Shown here piece by piece: positions 44,400 through 52,708 of a stretch of 64,000 bases of DNA. Position 1 is the first letter of the stretch; the number at the start of each line of letters is the position of its first letter. The stretch spans positions 2,480,001 through 2,544,000 of the forward strand of contig NZ_LT670817.1 in assembly GCF_900129425.1 (NCBI RefSeq), read 5' to 3'. The DNA comes from Bradyrhizobium erythrophlei (GTDB lineage Bacteria; Pseudomonadota; Alphaproteobacteria; Rhizobiales; Xanthobacteraceae). Both the position numbers and the translations under genes were made by a program. The notes under the pieces are model-generated. The model was not told the DNA's origin. It saw only the letters and a list, made by a program, of their open reading frames with translations, and made no database searches.

Positions 44400-44782
44400 C
44401 GCAACCTCCTGCGATTTGTGGATGTTTCAATCCCGCTCGGCGCCATTGGAATCGCGCCTGCCCGCGGCGTGGCATCGTCTCCTCGTATTCAAACGTGACC
44501 CTCGTTTTCGAAGAGAATGCAACATCGGCTTTTGGTATCGGGCGCGTGCAATCGGCACTAACGTCTCTATTTGATGAAGACTGTGCAGCGACCACTTTAT
44601 GAGAGATCGTTTAATCTTCTATGCCCGCAAAACATTGAAGGAGGCATGTTGCCAGAAATCAAGTGAGAGGTACTGCCATATCGGCACGAAGCCGCGACCC
44701 TGATCAATCCCTGTGCTGGCGCTCTCGGCGCGACCTTCTGCTGGATCTCAATCGCTACCGCTCTACCGGAGCGCAGATCCTA

Positions 44783-44812
44783 GGCGGGTTGGGGGCGAAG
44801 CCGTAACCCGCC
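44783..44812. repeat. Palindromic element (GGCGGGTT/AACCCGCC)
   Basis: Perfect 8-bp arms separated by 14 bp. This kind of short intergenic palindrome is widespread in proteobacteria. It could form a stable RNA hairpin but has no T-run. Confidence 0.6.
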
Positions 44813-44919
44813 ACTTCTATCCAAGAGCGCGTCATGCGAAACGATCGCGGCGATGATGAACGGAAGCCGGTGATTTGCCCGACGTGCCAGATTTTTCTCT
44901 TCCGTCGAACCGGCGGACG

Positions 44920-45440
44920 ACCCCGCGCAAAAAAAACACGCGCCCGACGGGCTAGATTTGGTGTGGTCGGGGGCTGTCCAGCCCCATGTGCAAAAATATT
45001 CTGATTTTCAGAAGACCCAAATCAACCTATATCCATCGCCATCCTGTTCCACTCAGAGGGGCGTTTCGCGAACGTCACGGACGCGGGGCGGGGGGCGGTG
45101 GACGCGACGGCGCGCTTGACGGGCGATGCCAACGCGGACGGCGAAGACGTGTGGTCCTGACACCCCGACGCTGGTGTCAAGTCGGTAGAGGCAACTCCGC
45201 CGGCGACGGTGGCAAGAAAGCCGATCACCGGGGAGAGCGCGGTATAAGCCGTAAACCATTGCGCGGGGAATGCCGGATGATTCCGGTGACTCGCTGTGAA
45301 TACTCGTGTGCATACTTGTTACCAATAGCGCACACGAGGCTGCGGGTGCATCGGGCGCCCGGCATTCCCTGCGCCCTCTGATTGGAGAGGGCGGAACGAG
45401 CAGGCCAACCCTCGCGCAAAACATGCGGCGAGAATGCGAG
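44920..45440. repeat. Long dispersed repeat R6
   Basis: A segment of about 500 bp beginning near the A8 run at 44930 and running through GCGGTATAAGCCGTAAACCA to about 45440. I recognise its wording as a repeat seen many times in Bradyrhizobium genomes (from memory). Within the window, bases 45079-45146 match 34558-34625 at 66 of 68 positions. Boundaries are approximate. Confidence 0.65.
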
Positions 45441-45462
45441 GCTGTGTCTGCAAACACCAACC

Positions 45463-45557
45463 GTCGTCCCCGCGAAAGCGGGACCCAGTATTCCAGAGAC
45501 GCCAGTGATTGAATCGATAAGCCGCGGCGTACTGGATCCGCTTTCGCGGGGACGACA
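45463..45557. repeat. Dispersed palindromic repeat, R2-like variant
   Basis: Inverted arms CGTCGTCCCCGCGAAAGCGG and CCGCTTTCGCGGGGACGAC enclose about 55 bp. It is a variant of R2 with a CGCGAAAGCG tip. Confidence 0.8.
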
Positions 45558-45590
45558 AGTTTTTGTGGGCGCCGTGCGCCACACTCATTC

Positions 45591-45710
45591 GTCGTCCCGG
45601 CGAACGCCGGGACCCATACGCCGCGGCCCATCGATGAAGCGCTGCTGTGAGATACCTTCTGCCACAATAGACTACCGGGATTATGGGTCCCGGCGTTCGC
45701 CGGGACGACA
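45591..45710. repeat. Dispersed palindromic repeat, family R2 (copy b)
   Basis: Inverted arms CGTCGTCCCGGCGAACGCCG and CGGCGTTCGCCGGGACGAC about 80 bp apart, very like 18464-18582, including the shared CATACGCCG next to the left arm. Confidence 0.82.
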
Positions 45711-45871
45711 GCTGGGGTTACCTGTACGGCGTCGGCAATCCATCCACTTCGCGAGATTCTTTTCAAGAGATGGATACGCGGGTCAAGCCCGCGTATGACG
45801 ACCGAATTTGTTGAGCCCGGGTGCGCCGGGACCATTTAATTCGCCGGGACGACGAAATGTTTTTCCTTGCG

Positions 45872-46279
45872 CTACCTTTTCGGCAGCCGCTCGAAGGCCG
45901 GCATTCCCTCGGGGATCTGATGGAACGGCTGCCTGTCGATGGTGTAGATCGCCATCTGCGGGCCGCCGAACAGCGTGGGATCGTCGAGCGTGCCGACTTT
46001 CAGGACCACGGCGGGCAAACCCGGCGGCCGCGTCATCAGATGGGTGCCGCACTCGGCGCAGAATTCCCGCGTCACCGCGCGTTCCAGATCGCTGCGGGTA
46101 AACTGCCTGGGCGATCCCTTGGTGTAACGGACGCCGTCGATCGGCATCAGAACAAACAGGTTCGGCGCGCCGCCGGAGATATATTGGCATTCGCGGCAAT
46201 GGCATTGCGCCTTCATCATCGGCTCGCCCTCGGCCACGTAACGCACCTCGCCGCAATAGCACCCGCCTTCCAGTTTCAT
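45872..46279 (-). CDS. GFA-family zinc protein (CENP-V/GFA domain)
   Basis: 135-residue protein of the glutathione-dependent formaldehyde-activating (GFA) family. Zinc-binding Cys are at 7 and 9 (GGCYCGEVRY), 26, 28 and 31 (QCHCREC) and 74 and 77 (FCAECGTHL), all conserved. The family name comes from Gfa, but most members have no proven formaldehyde activity. The stop lies in clean sequence, and the start MKLEGGCYCG is family-typical with GGGAGAGTGCC upstream. It is 33 bp downstream of the alpha/beta hydrolase on the same strand, so they may be cotranscribed. Confidence 0.9.
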   Translation of the reverse strand: MKLEGGCYCGEVRYVAEGEPMMKAQCHCRECQYISGGAPNLFVLMPIDGVRYTKGSPRQFTRSDLERAVTREFCAECGTHLMTRPPGLPAVVLKVGTLDDPTLFGGPQMAIYTIDRQPFHQIPEGMPAFERLPKR

Positions 46280-46312
46280 GGCACTCTCCCGCTGTTGGCG
46301 TTCTGGTTCGAA

Positions 46313-47236
46313 CTAATGCATCGCTTTCGCCGATGCCGCATGGGCATGCTTGTCGATCGCATCGATCACTTGCGGCCACATCGGGATCGGCAGCGCGTGG
46401 CCCATGCCTTCGATCATCAGCAATTTCGCGCCCGGGATCGAGGCCGCGGTGTCCTTGCCGCCTTCGGGGCGTACCAGCGGATCGACGGTGCCGTGAATCA
46501 CCAGCGTCGGCGCCTTGACCGCGGCCAGCCGCTGCTTGCGGCTCCCCGAGGCGAGGATCGCCCGAAGCTGGCGTCCGACCCCGGCCGGGTTAAGGCCGCG
46601 CTCAAAGGTGCGCTCAGCGCGGGCGCGGTCGAGCGCTTCGTCTTCCGGAAAACTGCCGACGCGCAACACCTTCCAGGTCTGCGCGAAACGGGCAAAGTAT
46701 TCTTCCTTGGTGGCGGGGGGCGGGGCCATCAGCACGGCGGTGGCTTCGCGGCTCGGCGACGGCACTTTTGGATTGCCCGTGGTCGACATGATCGAGGTCA
46801 GCGAGCGCACCCGCTGCGGAAACGAGATCGCGATTTCCTGGGCGATCATGCCGCCCATCGACGCGCCCACAATGTGGGCCGATTTGATGCCGAGCGCATC
46901 CATCAGGCCGATCACGTCCTTCGCCATGTCGCTCAGTTTGTAGGGCGCGGCGATCGGGATCTTCAGGAATCGCAGCTTGAGCAATTCAAGCGGGGTCAGG
47001 CGCTTGCCGCCGGTCAGCTTGCTGGACTTGCCGATGTCGCGATTGTCGAAGCGGATGACGCGAAACCCGCGCGCCGCGAGCTGCCGGCAGAAATCGTCGT
47101 CCCAATGGATCATCTGAGCGCCCAGCCCCATGATCATCAGCATCGGCTCGGCATCGGCGTCGCCGAAGATCTCGTAACAGAGTTCTATGCCGTTGGCGCG
47201 GGCGATCCGTTCGGGTTGGTGGAATGCTGCATTCAC
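46313..47236 (-). CDS. Alpha/beta hydrolase
   Basis: 307-residue alpha/beta hydrolase with the chosen GTG start. The N-terminus is IARANGIELCYEIFGD, the elbow is IVGASMGGMIAQEIA with Ser in GASMGG, the acid region reads LVIHGTVDPLVRPEGG, and the His lies in IEGMGHALP. A longer reading to 47488 exists but is antisense to the PHA synthase subunit gene. The GTG at 47236 has AGGGAAC nine bases upstream and begins just before the conserved domain. Such hydrolases act on esters; being divergent from PHA genes, it may be a depolymerase or oligomer hydrolase, but that is a guess. Confidence 0.83.
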   Translation of the reverse strand: MNAAFHQPERIARANGIELCYEIFGDADAEPMLMIMGLGAQMIHWDDDFCRQLAARGFRVIRFDNRDIGKSSKLTGGKRLTPLELLKLRFLKIPIAAPYKLSDMAKDVIGLMDALGIKSAHIVGASMGGMIAQEIAISFPQRVRSLTSIMSTTGNPKVPSPSREATAVLMAPPPATKEEYFARFAQTWKVLRVGSFPEDEALDRARAERTFERGLNPAGVGRQLRAILASGSRKQRLAAVKAPTLVIHGTVDPLVRPEGGKDTAASIPGAKLLMIEGMGHALPIPMWPQVIDAIDKHAHAASAKAMH

Positions 47237-47324
47237 CTTGGCTGTTCCCTGAAGATGGTATTGCGATGCGGAGTCTATGACACGATTTTTCGCGCCGCAG
47301 AAGGCTTTCCCGGCTGGCAAATCG

Positions 47325-47367
47325 GCCAGGCGATGTTGACCGGCCTGGCGCAACAGTATGGTATGAT
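47325..47367 (+). promoter_or_regulatory. Putative promoter region of the PHA synthase operon
   Basis: An inverted repeat GCCAGG (47325-47330) / CCTGGC (47344-47349) encloses a -35-like TTGACC (47336-47341). TATGGT (47357-47362) and TATGAT (47362-47367) lie 15 or 20 bp further on. The spacing is not ideal for either, so this is tentative. Confidence 0.3.
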
Positions 47368-47405
47368 CAAAAGAGACGGCTTCATCGTCGATCCGGAGGG
47401 CGCCC

Positions 47406-47792
47406 ATGGCAGACAAGAGCAACGATCCGGCCGCGATGTGGCAGAACATGATCGGCGAGATGGAGAAGGGATTCAACGCCTTCGCCAATCAGGCGATGGC
47501 GTCGCCGGAAGTCAGCAAGGTCGTCAATCAGGTCGGCGGGATCAGCGCGGGTGCGCAGAAGCAGCTCGGCGAGTTCATGGAAAAATATCTCGTCGGCATG
47601 AACCTGCCGAGCCGGGCGCAGATGGTCGCCATGGCCGAGCGGCTGCAGTCGATCGAAGGGCAGCTGAACGAAATCAAGGCGCTGCTGCATCAGGTCCATC
47701 ACAATTCAACCGCGCCCGACGGCGGACCTCCGGCTGCGCCGAAGCCGCCGCGCACCAGGCGTCCGCCGCCCGCGGGCGGAGAGCAAAAATGA
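47406..47792 (+). CDS. Small PHA synthase accessory subunit (PhaE/PhaR-like)
   Basis: 128-residue protein. A helical N-terminal half (AMWQNMIGEMEKGFNAFANQ) is followed by the NLPSR motif at 66-70 and a coiled coil QSIEGQLNEIKALL. This is the pattern at the C-terminal end of PhaE and PhaR, the partners of class III and IV PHA synthases. A Pro-rich basic tail (PPAAPKPPRTRRPPPAGG) ends it. It is far shorter than PhaE (about 350 aa) and somewhat shorter than Bacillus PhaR. GGAGGGCGCCC precedes the ATG, and its stop overlaps the synthase start as ATGA. Confidence 0.75.
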   Translation: MADKSNDPAAMWQNMIGEMEKGFNAFANQAMASPEVSKVVNQVGGISAGAQKQLGEFMEKYLVGMNLPSRAQMVAMAERLQSIEGQLNEIKALLHQVHHNSTAPDGGPPAAPKPPRTRRPPPAGGEQK

Positions 47793-48871
47793 GCGCCGCT
47801 GCGGGCCTCGACCTGGCGTCGATCCCGGAGCGAATCCAGTCCGAGGTGCAGCGCGCGATCCAGCGCAGCATCAAGGGCGTCGAATATATCGCCTCATCGG
47901 GCCCGTCGCTGGGCTCGACGCCAAAGGACATCCTGCACGTCCGCGGCACCATGAACCTGTATCACTACCGGCCGGTATCGGACGAGATCTACCGGGTGCC
48001 GATCCTGATCGTGATGGCGACCACCAACCGCGGCTACATCCTCGATCTGGTGCCCGGCCAGAGCTTCATCGAGTTTCTCCTGAAGCGCGGCTACGACGTC
48101 TACATGCTGGACTGGACCGCGCCGCGGCCGGAAGAGAAAAGCTTGCGGATGGAGGACTACGTCCTCGACTTCATCCCGGATTGCGTCCGCCATGTGCAGC
48201 GCGATTCCGGCGAAACCGACGTCACTGTCATCGGCTATTGTTTCGGCGGCGTGCTGTCGCTGCTCTACGGCTCGATCTTCGCCGGCGGGCCGATGAAAAA
48301 CCTGATCTGCTTTACCACGCCGGTCGATTTCCGCGAGATGAAGCTGTTCCAGAATTTCTCGGACCGGCGCTATTTCGACGTCGACCGGCTGATCGACAGT
48401 GTCGGCAACGTTCCGCCCGAGATGATCCTTTCGTCATTCGAGATGCTGCGGCCGGCCTCGCGCGCCGCGAGCCAGGTGGCGCTGTGGGAAAACATCTGGA
48501 ACGACGAATACGTCAAGTCCTACCGCATGTTCGACCGCTGGGCCACCGACACCCTGCCGCTGGCCGGCGAGTATTTCCGCACCATCACCAAGGACCTGAT
48601 GTGGGACAACAAGCTCTACAACGGCGTGATGTCGGTCGGCGGGCGGCCCGCGGATATATCCAAGATCACGGTGCCGATCCTGCACGCGGTTGCCGAGCAC
48701 GATCACATCGTTCCCTATGACGCCGCCAAGCCGCTGATTGAAAAGATCGGTTCGACCGACAAGGAAGAGGTGATGCTGAAGGGCGGGCATGTCAGCCTTG
48801 TCGCCGGCGCCAACGCCGTCAAGCGGCTGTGGCCGAAACTCGATTCATGGCTGGGTGAGAGATCGATATGA
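47789..48871 (+). CDS. phaC: Poly(3-hydroxyalkanoate) synthase, class III/IV-like
   Basis: 360-residue PHA synthase that polymerises 3-hydroxyacyl-CoA on the surface of storage granules. The lipase-like box is GYCFGG with Cys151 as nucleophile. The general base region EHDHIVP has Asp305, and GGHVSLV has His334, close in spacing to the class III catalytic triad (Cys149, Asp302, His331 in Allochromatium). The size of 360 aa and the small partner upstream fit class III/IV, not the 580-600 aa class I enzyme usual in rhizobia. The ATG overlaps the partner's stop. An upstream-extended reading is not credible. Confidence 0.9.
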   Translation: MSAAAGLDLASIPERIQSEVQRAIQRSIKGVEYIASSGPSLGSTPKDILHVRGTMNLYHYRPVSDEIYRVPILIVMATTNRGYILDLVPGQSFIEFLLKRGYDVYMLDWTAPRPEEKSLRMEDYVLDFIPDCVRHVQRDSGETDVTVIGYCFGGVLSLLYGSIFAGGPMKNLICFTTPVDFREMKLFQNFSDRRYFDVDRLIDSVGNVPPEMILSSFEMLRPASRAASQVALWENIWNDEYVKSYRMFDRWATDTLPLAGEYFRTITKDLMWDNKLYNGVMSVGGRPADISKITVPILHAVAEHDHIVPYDAAKPLIEKIGSTDKEEVMLKGGHVSLVAGANAVKRLWPKLDSWLGERSI

Positions 48872-49467
48872 GCAGCACTGACACACGCAGCTATCCGCTC
48901 CGCGTCGCCACCGAGTTGGGCGAGATCGAGCTTCGGATGATGGGACCGGCCGACGAGGCGGCGGTGCTCGCATTCGCGCAACAGCTCCCGGTGCACGATC
49001 TGTTGTTCCTGCCGCGCAACATCAGCGAGCCCAAGGTGCTCGCCGCCTGGGTCAAGGATATCGAGCGGGGTTCGATCACGAGCCTGCTGGCGGTGAAATC
49101 GGGCAGGGTGGTCGGATGCGGAACGATCGTGCGCGATCCCTTGTCGTGGTCGCCGCATGTCGGTGAAATCCGCAACGTCGTCTCGCCGGACGTGCGCGGC
49201 CGGGGGGTGGGCCGGGCGCTGTCGCAGGAAACCTTTGCCCTCGCCTTGAGCATGGGACTGGAAAAATTGCTCGCTCAGATGACGGTCGACCAGACCGGCG
49301 CGATCGCGATTTTCGAAGGCCTCGGATTCAAGGCCGAAGCGCTGCTGCGCGACCACGTCAGGGATAAGGCCGGCAAAAAGCACGATATCGTCGTGCTCGG
49401 GCACAATGTGGCGCAGGTCCGGGCCCAGATGGAAGCCTACGGTTTGCCCGGGGCCGTGCAGCCCTGA
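48868..49467 (+). CDS. GNAT-family N-acetyltransferase
   Basis: 199-residue acetyltransferase of the GNAT fold. The acetyl-CoA loop is VVSPDVRGRGVGRALSQETF (motif A, RGRGVGRAL), and the later MTVDQTGAIAIFEGLGFKAE is motif B. The ATG overlaps the phaC stop as ATGA, so it is translated with the PHA synthase. The substrate is unknown. Coupling to phaC suggests a role in regulation or modification of PHA metabolism, but this rests on position only. Confidence 0.85.
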   Translation: MSSTDTRSYPLRVATELGEIELRMMGPADEAAVLAFAQQLPVHDLLFLPRNISEPKVLAAWVKDIERGSITSLLAVKSGRVVGCGTIVRDPLSWSPHVGEIRNVVSPDVRGRGVGRALSQETFALALSMGLEKLLAQMTVDQTGAIAIFEGLGFKAEALLRDHVRDKAGKKHDIVVLGHNVAQVRAQMEAYGLPGAVQP

Positions 49468-49486
49468 GCCGGTGCCTCGGTATCAG

Positions 49487-49550
49487 TCACGAATTCGTGA
49501 TATCGCGCTGCAACATGGATGTTGCGGCGCATCATTAACTATGGCATAAC
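49487..49550 (+). promoter_or_regulatory. Phasin promoter with two perfect palindromes
   Basis: TCACGAATTCGTGA (49487-49500) is a perfect 14-bp palindrome. GCAACAT-GG-ATGTTGC (49510-49525) is a perfect 7-2-7 inverted repeat. The second overlaps a -35-like TTGCGG (49522-49527), with CATAAC (49545-49550) 17 bp further as a -10. Such placement fits a repressor site, for example a PhaR/AniA-type PHA-sensing repressor (family knowledge; the binding sequence here is inferred). Confidence 0.5.
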
Positions 49551-49616
49551 ACCTTTGCCCCGGGCCAATCCGGACGGGGTGAGCCCATAGCTCAAATCTG
49601 AGGATGGAGAAACCCA

Positions 49617-50093
49617 ATGACCACCGAGACCAATTCCGTAGTTGATACCGTCAAGGAAGTTTTCGCGCCCGTCACCGACGCGCTGAAGAACCTCCAGAAT
49701 CTGGAAGTTCCCGAGGCCGCCCGTGAGTTCGTGAAGAAGAGTGCCTCTACCGCCAAGGAGCGCGCTGCCGACCTGCATGCCGGTTCGGAGAAGGTGACCG
49801 CCGCGATCGAAACCGCCGTTGCCGGTTCCGTCACCGAGGCCGCCAAGATCAGCCGCAACATCCAGCAGGCGATCTATCAGGACGCCGAAGCCCTCTTCGC
49901 AGGCATCGACAGGCTGGCTTCCGCCAAGTCGCTCAACGAAGCGGTGCAGATCCAGTCCGATATGGTCCGCGCGCGCGGCGAAGTGTTCATGTCGCGGGCG
50001 AAGTCCACCACCGAATATCTCGGCAAGCTCGTCGCCGACGGTGCGAAGAACGCCCAGGACAACTTCTCCAAGGTCTACACCAAGACCGCCTGA
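49617..50093 (+). CDS. Phasin family protein
   Basis: 158-residue phasin, the amphipathic coat protein of PHA granules. It is nearly all helical (ALKNLQNLEVPEAAREFVKK, VTAAIETAVAGSVTEAAKIS), with the phasin core AIYQDAEALFAGIDRLASAK and IQSDMVRARGEVFMSRAKST. The ATG has GAGGATGGAGAAACCC upstream. The promoter region carries two palindromes, and a terminator follows 30 bp after the stop, so it is a single-gene unit. Its nearness to phaC supports a granule role. Confidence 0.92.
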   Translation: MTTETNSVVDTVKEVFAPVTDALKNLQNLEVPEAAREFVKKSASTAKERAADLHAGSEKVTAAIETAVAGSVTEAAKISRNIQQAIYQDAEALFAGIDRLASAKSLNEAVQIQSDMVRARGEVFMSRAKSTTEYLGKLVADGAKNAQDNFSKVYTKTA

Positions 50094-50122
50094 TAGCGAT
50101 CTACTGACAGTCAATCCTTCCA

Positions 50123-50150
50123 GGGCCCGCTTCGAGCGGGCCTTCTTTTT
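50123..50150 (+). terminator. Rho-independent terminator of the phasin gene
   Basis: Stem GGCCCGCT / AGCGGGCC with a short TCG loop (50124-50142), followed by TTCTTTTTG. Confidence 0.88.
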
Positions 50151-50182
50151 GGGAGAAAACGTCGACTGCGGCATTGCGCGCC

Positions 50183-50257
50183 GCTGTCATTCCGGACGAG
50201 GCGAAGCGGCGATCCGGAATCTCGAGATTCCGGGTTCGTGCTTTGCACGCCATGACG
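50183..50257. repeat. Dispersed palindromic repeat, family R1 (copy b)
   Basis: Outer arm CTGTCATTCCGGA with degenerate partner CCATGACGGCG, and inner palindrome CCGGAATCTCGAGATTCCGG identical to the one in copy a. Confidence 0.82.
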
Positions 50258-50310
50258 GCGATGGGCACGTCGCGCTATGCTTGAAACAGATCAACGCCCT
50301 GAAGGCCGCC

Positions 50311-51597
50311 ATGCCTGTCCCCCGCACATTCACGTTCGACGCGCCCGGCGATGCCGTGCGCGCGGCAGAACTGCGCCGGGTCAAGGCGCTGGCGACGCTG
50401 GTACTGGCGGGCACGCTGGTGCTGTTCGTGGTGGCGAAGCTGTTGCTGCCCGTGCATCCCATCTTCGGCTTTGTCGCGGCGTTCGCGGAAGCCGCGACCA
50501 TCGGCGGCCTCGCCGACTGGTACGCCGTGGTGGCACTGTTCCGCAGGCCTTTGGGATTGCCGATCCCGCACACCGCGATCATCCAGAGCAATCAGCACCG
50601 CATCGCCGACAAGCTCGGCGAATTCATCGAGGTGCATTTCCTCGAAGCGGCACCCGTGGAAGCCAAGCTGCGCCAGATCGACTTCGCCTCCTTCATCGCC
50701 GACTGGCTGCGCGACCGCAAGCGCAGCACCGATCTCGCCCGCTTCACGCTGCGCCTGTTGCCGGAGGCGGTCACCGCGACGGAGAGTTCGGGCCTGATGA
50801 ACTTCATCACCCGCCGGATCACCAGCCAGTTGCAGGCCATCAATCTCGCGCCGCTCGCCGCGGGGACGCTGCGCGCCTTCGTAGAGGAGCACCGGCACCA
50901 GGGGCTGCTCGACGACATCCTGCGCGCGGTTCATGAAACGCTCACAAATGCCGAAACCATGGCCATGATCCGCGAGAAGATCCGCGCCGAGCTGCCGACG
51001 CTGCTAAAACTCTATCGCGCCGACAAATTCCTGGTGAACAAGATGGTCGCCTCCGCGACCACGTTCTTCGAAGAGGTCCGCAACGATCCGAAGCATCCGT
51101 TCCGCGGCGAGTTCGATCGCATGGTGTTGTCGTTCGTGGACCGGCTCGGCAGCGACCCCAGCTATGCCGGCCGCATCGACGGATTGAAGCGCGACCTGCT
51201 GGCGCGTCCCGAACTCGGCGATCTCGCGCGAAACGCCTGGGCGAACGCGCGGTCGTTCATCGAACGCAGCGCCAGCGGCGAGAGCCAGGTGCTGCAGCAT
51301 CATCTGGCCGGCATGTTCATGGCCGCCGGCGAGGCGCTGGCGGGCGATTCCGAACTGCGGGCCGAGATCAATCAGGGCCTCGTTGCCGTGCTCCGGAGTT
51401 TCATCGCCGACCAGAAGAGCGGCGTCTCCAGCTTCATCTCCGATCAGGTCAAGGCCTGGGACATGGGGCAATTGCTTTCGCTGATCGAAATCAATATCGG
51501 CCGGGATCTGCAGTATATCCGCTTCAACGGCTCGCTGATCGGCGGCCTGGCTGGCTTGGGGCTTTACACGGCCGAATTCGTGCTGCGGTGGCTGTGA
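50311..51597 (+). CDS. DUF445 membrane protein
   Basis: 428-residue DUF445 (YjiN-like) protein. A membrane helix near the N-terminus (ALATLVLAGTLVLFVVAKLL) is followed by the conserved FAEAATIGGLADWYAVVALF and RRPLGLPIPHTAIIQSNQHR. A long helical, probably periplasmic or peripheral, middle part leads to a C-terminal hydrophobic segment with the family ending IGGLAGLGLYTAEFVLRWL. The ATG at 50311 starts the family-typical region. A longer reading to 49819 is antisense or out of frame to the phasin. No function is proven for the family. Confidence 0.9.
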   Translation: MPVPRTFTFDAPGDAVRAAELRRVKALATLVLAGTLVLFVVAKLLLPVHPIFGFVAAFAEAATIGGLADWYAVVALFRRPLGLPIPHTAIIQSNQHRIADKLGEFIEVHFLEAAPVEAKLRQIDFASFIADWLRDRKRSTDLARFTLRLLPEAVTATESSGLMNFITRRITSQLQAINLAPLAAGTLRAFVEEHRHQGLLDDILRAVHETLTNAETMAMIREKIRAELPTLLKLYRADKFLVNKMVASATTFFEEVRNDPKHPFRGEFDRMVLSFVDRLGSDPSYAGRIDGLKRDLLARPELGDLARNAWANARSFIERSASGESQVLQHHLAGMFMAAGEALAGDSELRAEINQGLVAVLRSFIADQKSGVSSFISDQVKAWDMGQLLSLIEINIGRDLQYIRFNGSLIGGLAGLGLYTAEFVLRWL

Positions 51598-51789
51598 CTT
51601 TTACATCACTTGGCTTCATTAAGTACGCGGACCTATTGTCCGATCCGATGCCAGCCGCTTGAATAAGGGAATCAGCGCCCTCACTTGATCAAGAGGTTGT
51701 TGCGTTGCGGAACGATTGCCCGGGTTTGGCGTCTTTAAATTGATCCATTCGGCGGCTCGTTCGAGGCCGGCCCTGAAGAGGAAACACCA

Positions 51790-52560
51790 ATGTCCGCCAC
51801 CGCCGAAACGCTGCGCCCGCCCTCCAGAACCCTGATGTTTCTGGAGGGGCGAGCGCTCCACGAATTTGGCGCGTTTCTCGGCGCCTTGCCGCTGCTCAGC
51901 CTGGCCCCGAAAGGCGACGGCCACCCGGTGCTGGTATTGCCCGGGCTGGTCGCGTCGGACACCTCAACGCGGCCGCTGCGCCATTTCCTGAAGAACCGCG
52001 GCTATGCCGTCAGCGGCTGGCGCCAGGGCCGCAATCTCGGCCTGCGCGGAGGCGCGCAGCACGCGATGGTCGATCTGGTGCAGGAATTGAACGACGCGCA
52101 TGGGCGCAAGATCAGTCTGGTCGGATGGAGCCTCGGCGGCCTCTACGCGCGCCAGCTCGCGAAAATGATGCCGGATCGGGTGCGCTCGGTGATCACGCTA
52201 GGCAGTCCGTTTGCAGGCGATCCCAAGGCGACCAATGCCTGGCGCGTCTATGAGATGGCCAGCGGCCGCCGCGCCGACGAAGAGAACGGGCGGTTCGGCG
52301 GGTCGCTTTCGGAAACACCGCCGGTGCCGACCACCGCGATCTTCAGCCGCACCGACGGCATCTGCGCCTGGCAGGGCTGCGTGGAAAAGCCGTCCGCCCG
52401 GTCCGAGAATATCGAGGTCGAAAGCAGCCATTGCGGCATGGGCCATCATCCCGCCGTGGTCTACGCCGTGGCCGATCGTCTGGCGCAGCCGGAAGGCGAA
52501 TGGACGCCGTTCGATCGCAGCGGCTGGCGCAGCATCGTCTACCCCGATCCGAGCAGGTAA
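51790..52560 (+). CDS. Alpha/beta hydrolase, paralogue of 11601-12392
   Basis: 256-residue alpha/beta hydrolase. The N-terminal GDGHPVLVLPGLVASDTSTR leads to LRHFLKNRGYAVSGWRQGRN, the elbow is SLVGWSLGGLYARQLA (Ser in GWSLGG), and the acid region is IFSRTDGICAW with a late HCGMGHHP likely to hold His. It matches the 11.6-kb protein block for block (GWSLGG, VITLGSPFAGDPKATNAWR and the final EWTPFDRSG). AAGAGGAAACACC precedes the ATG. Lipase or esterase activity is expected; substrate unknown. Confidence 0.87.
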   Translation: MSATAETLRPPSRTLMFLEGRALHEFGAFLGALPLLSLAPKGDGHPVLVLPGLVASDTSTRPLRHFLKNRGYAVSGWRQGRNLGLRGGAQHAMVDLVQELNDAHGRKISLVGWSLGGLYARQLAKMMPDRVRSVITLGSPFAGDPKATNAWRVYEMASGRRADEENGRFGGSLSETPPVPTTAIFSRTDGICAWQGCVEKPSARSENIEVESSHCGMGHHPAVVYAVADRLAQPEGEWTPFDRSGWRSIVYPDPSR

Positions 52561-52567
52561 GCGCCCG

Positions 52568-52664
52568 CCCTTCGAGACGCATCGCTTTGCGATGCTCCTC
52601 AGGATGAGGTCCTCTGGACCCTCATGGTGAGGAGGCGCCCTTGCGCCGTCTCGAACCATGAGGC
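52568..52664. repeat. Dispersed repeat, family R3 (copy a)
   Basis: CCTTCGAGACGC...CTCCTCAGGATGAGG...CCTCATGGTGAGGAGGCGC...CGTCTCGAACCATGAGG, made of nested inverted repeats. Related copies are at 54954-55003 and 62807-62900. Its right end contains an ATG that is in frame with paaX. Confidence 0.85.
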
Positions 52665-52708
52665 CCCCGACGTTGTCGCAAATCGCAAAAACGCGCTATG
52701 CGTGGGGC

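Larger units (their letters stand above)
44400..45871. other. Gene-free region of about 1.5 kb, mostly repeat DNA
   Basis: No supported gene. It holds the promoter of the secretion locus (near 44400-44640), a palindromic element GGCGGGTT...AACCCGCC (44783-44812), the long repeat R6 (44920-45440), two R2-type elements (45463-45557, 45591-45710) and a small palindrome TACGCGGGTCAAGCCCGCGTA (45776-45796). It acts as a repeat hot spot between two functional blocks. Confidence 0.6.

Noticed and set aside
47237..47488. N-terminal extension of the hydrolase at 46313-47236
   Set aside because: Antisense to the start of the PHA accessory subunit and lacking family similarity; the GTG at 47236 has a good ribosome binding site.
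45821..47788. Very long plus-strand open frame running into phaC
   Set aside because: It is antisense to the GFA and hydrolase genes and overlaps the small PHA subunit out of frame; its composition is an artefact of high GC.
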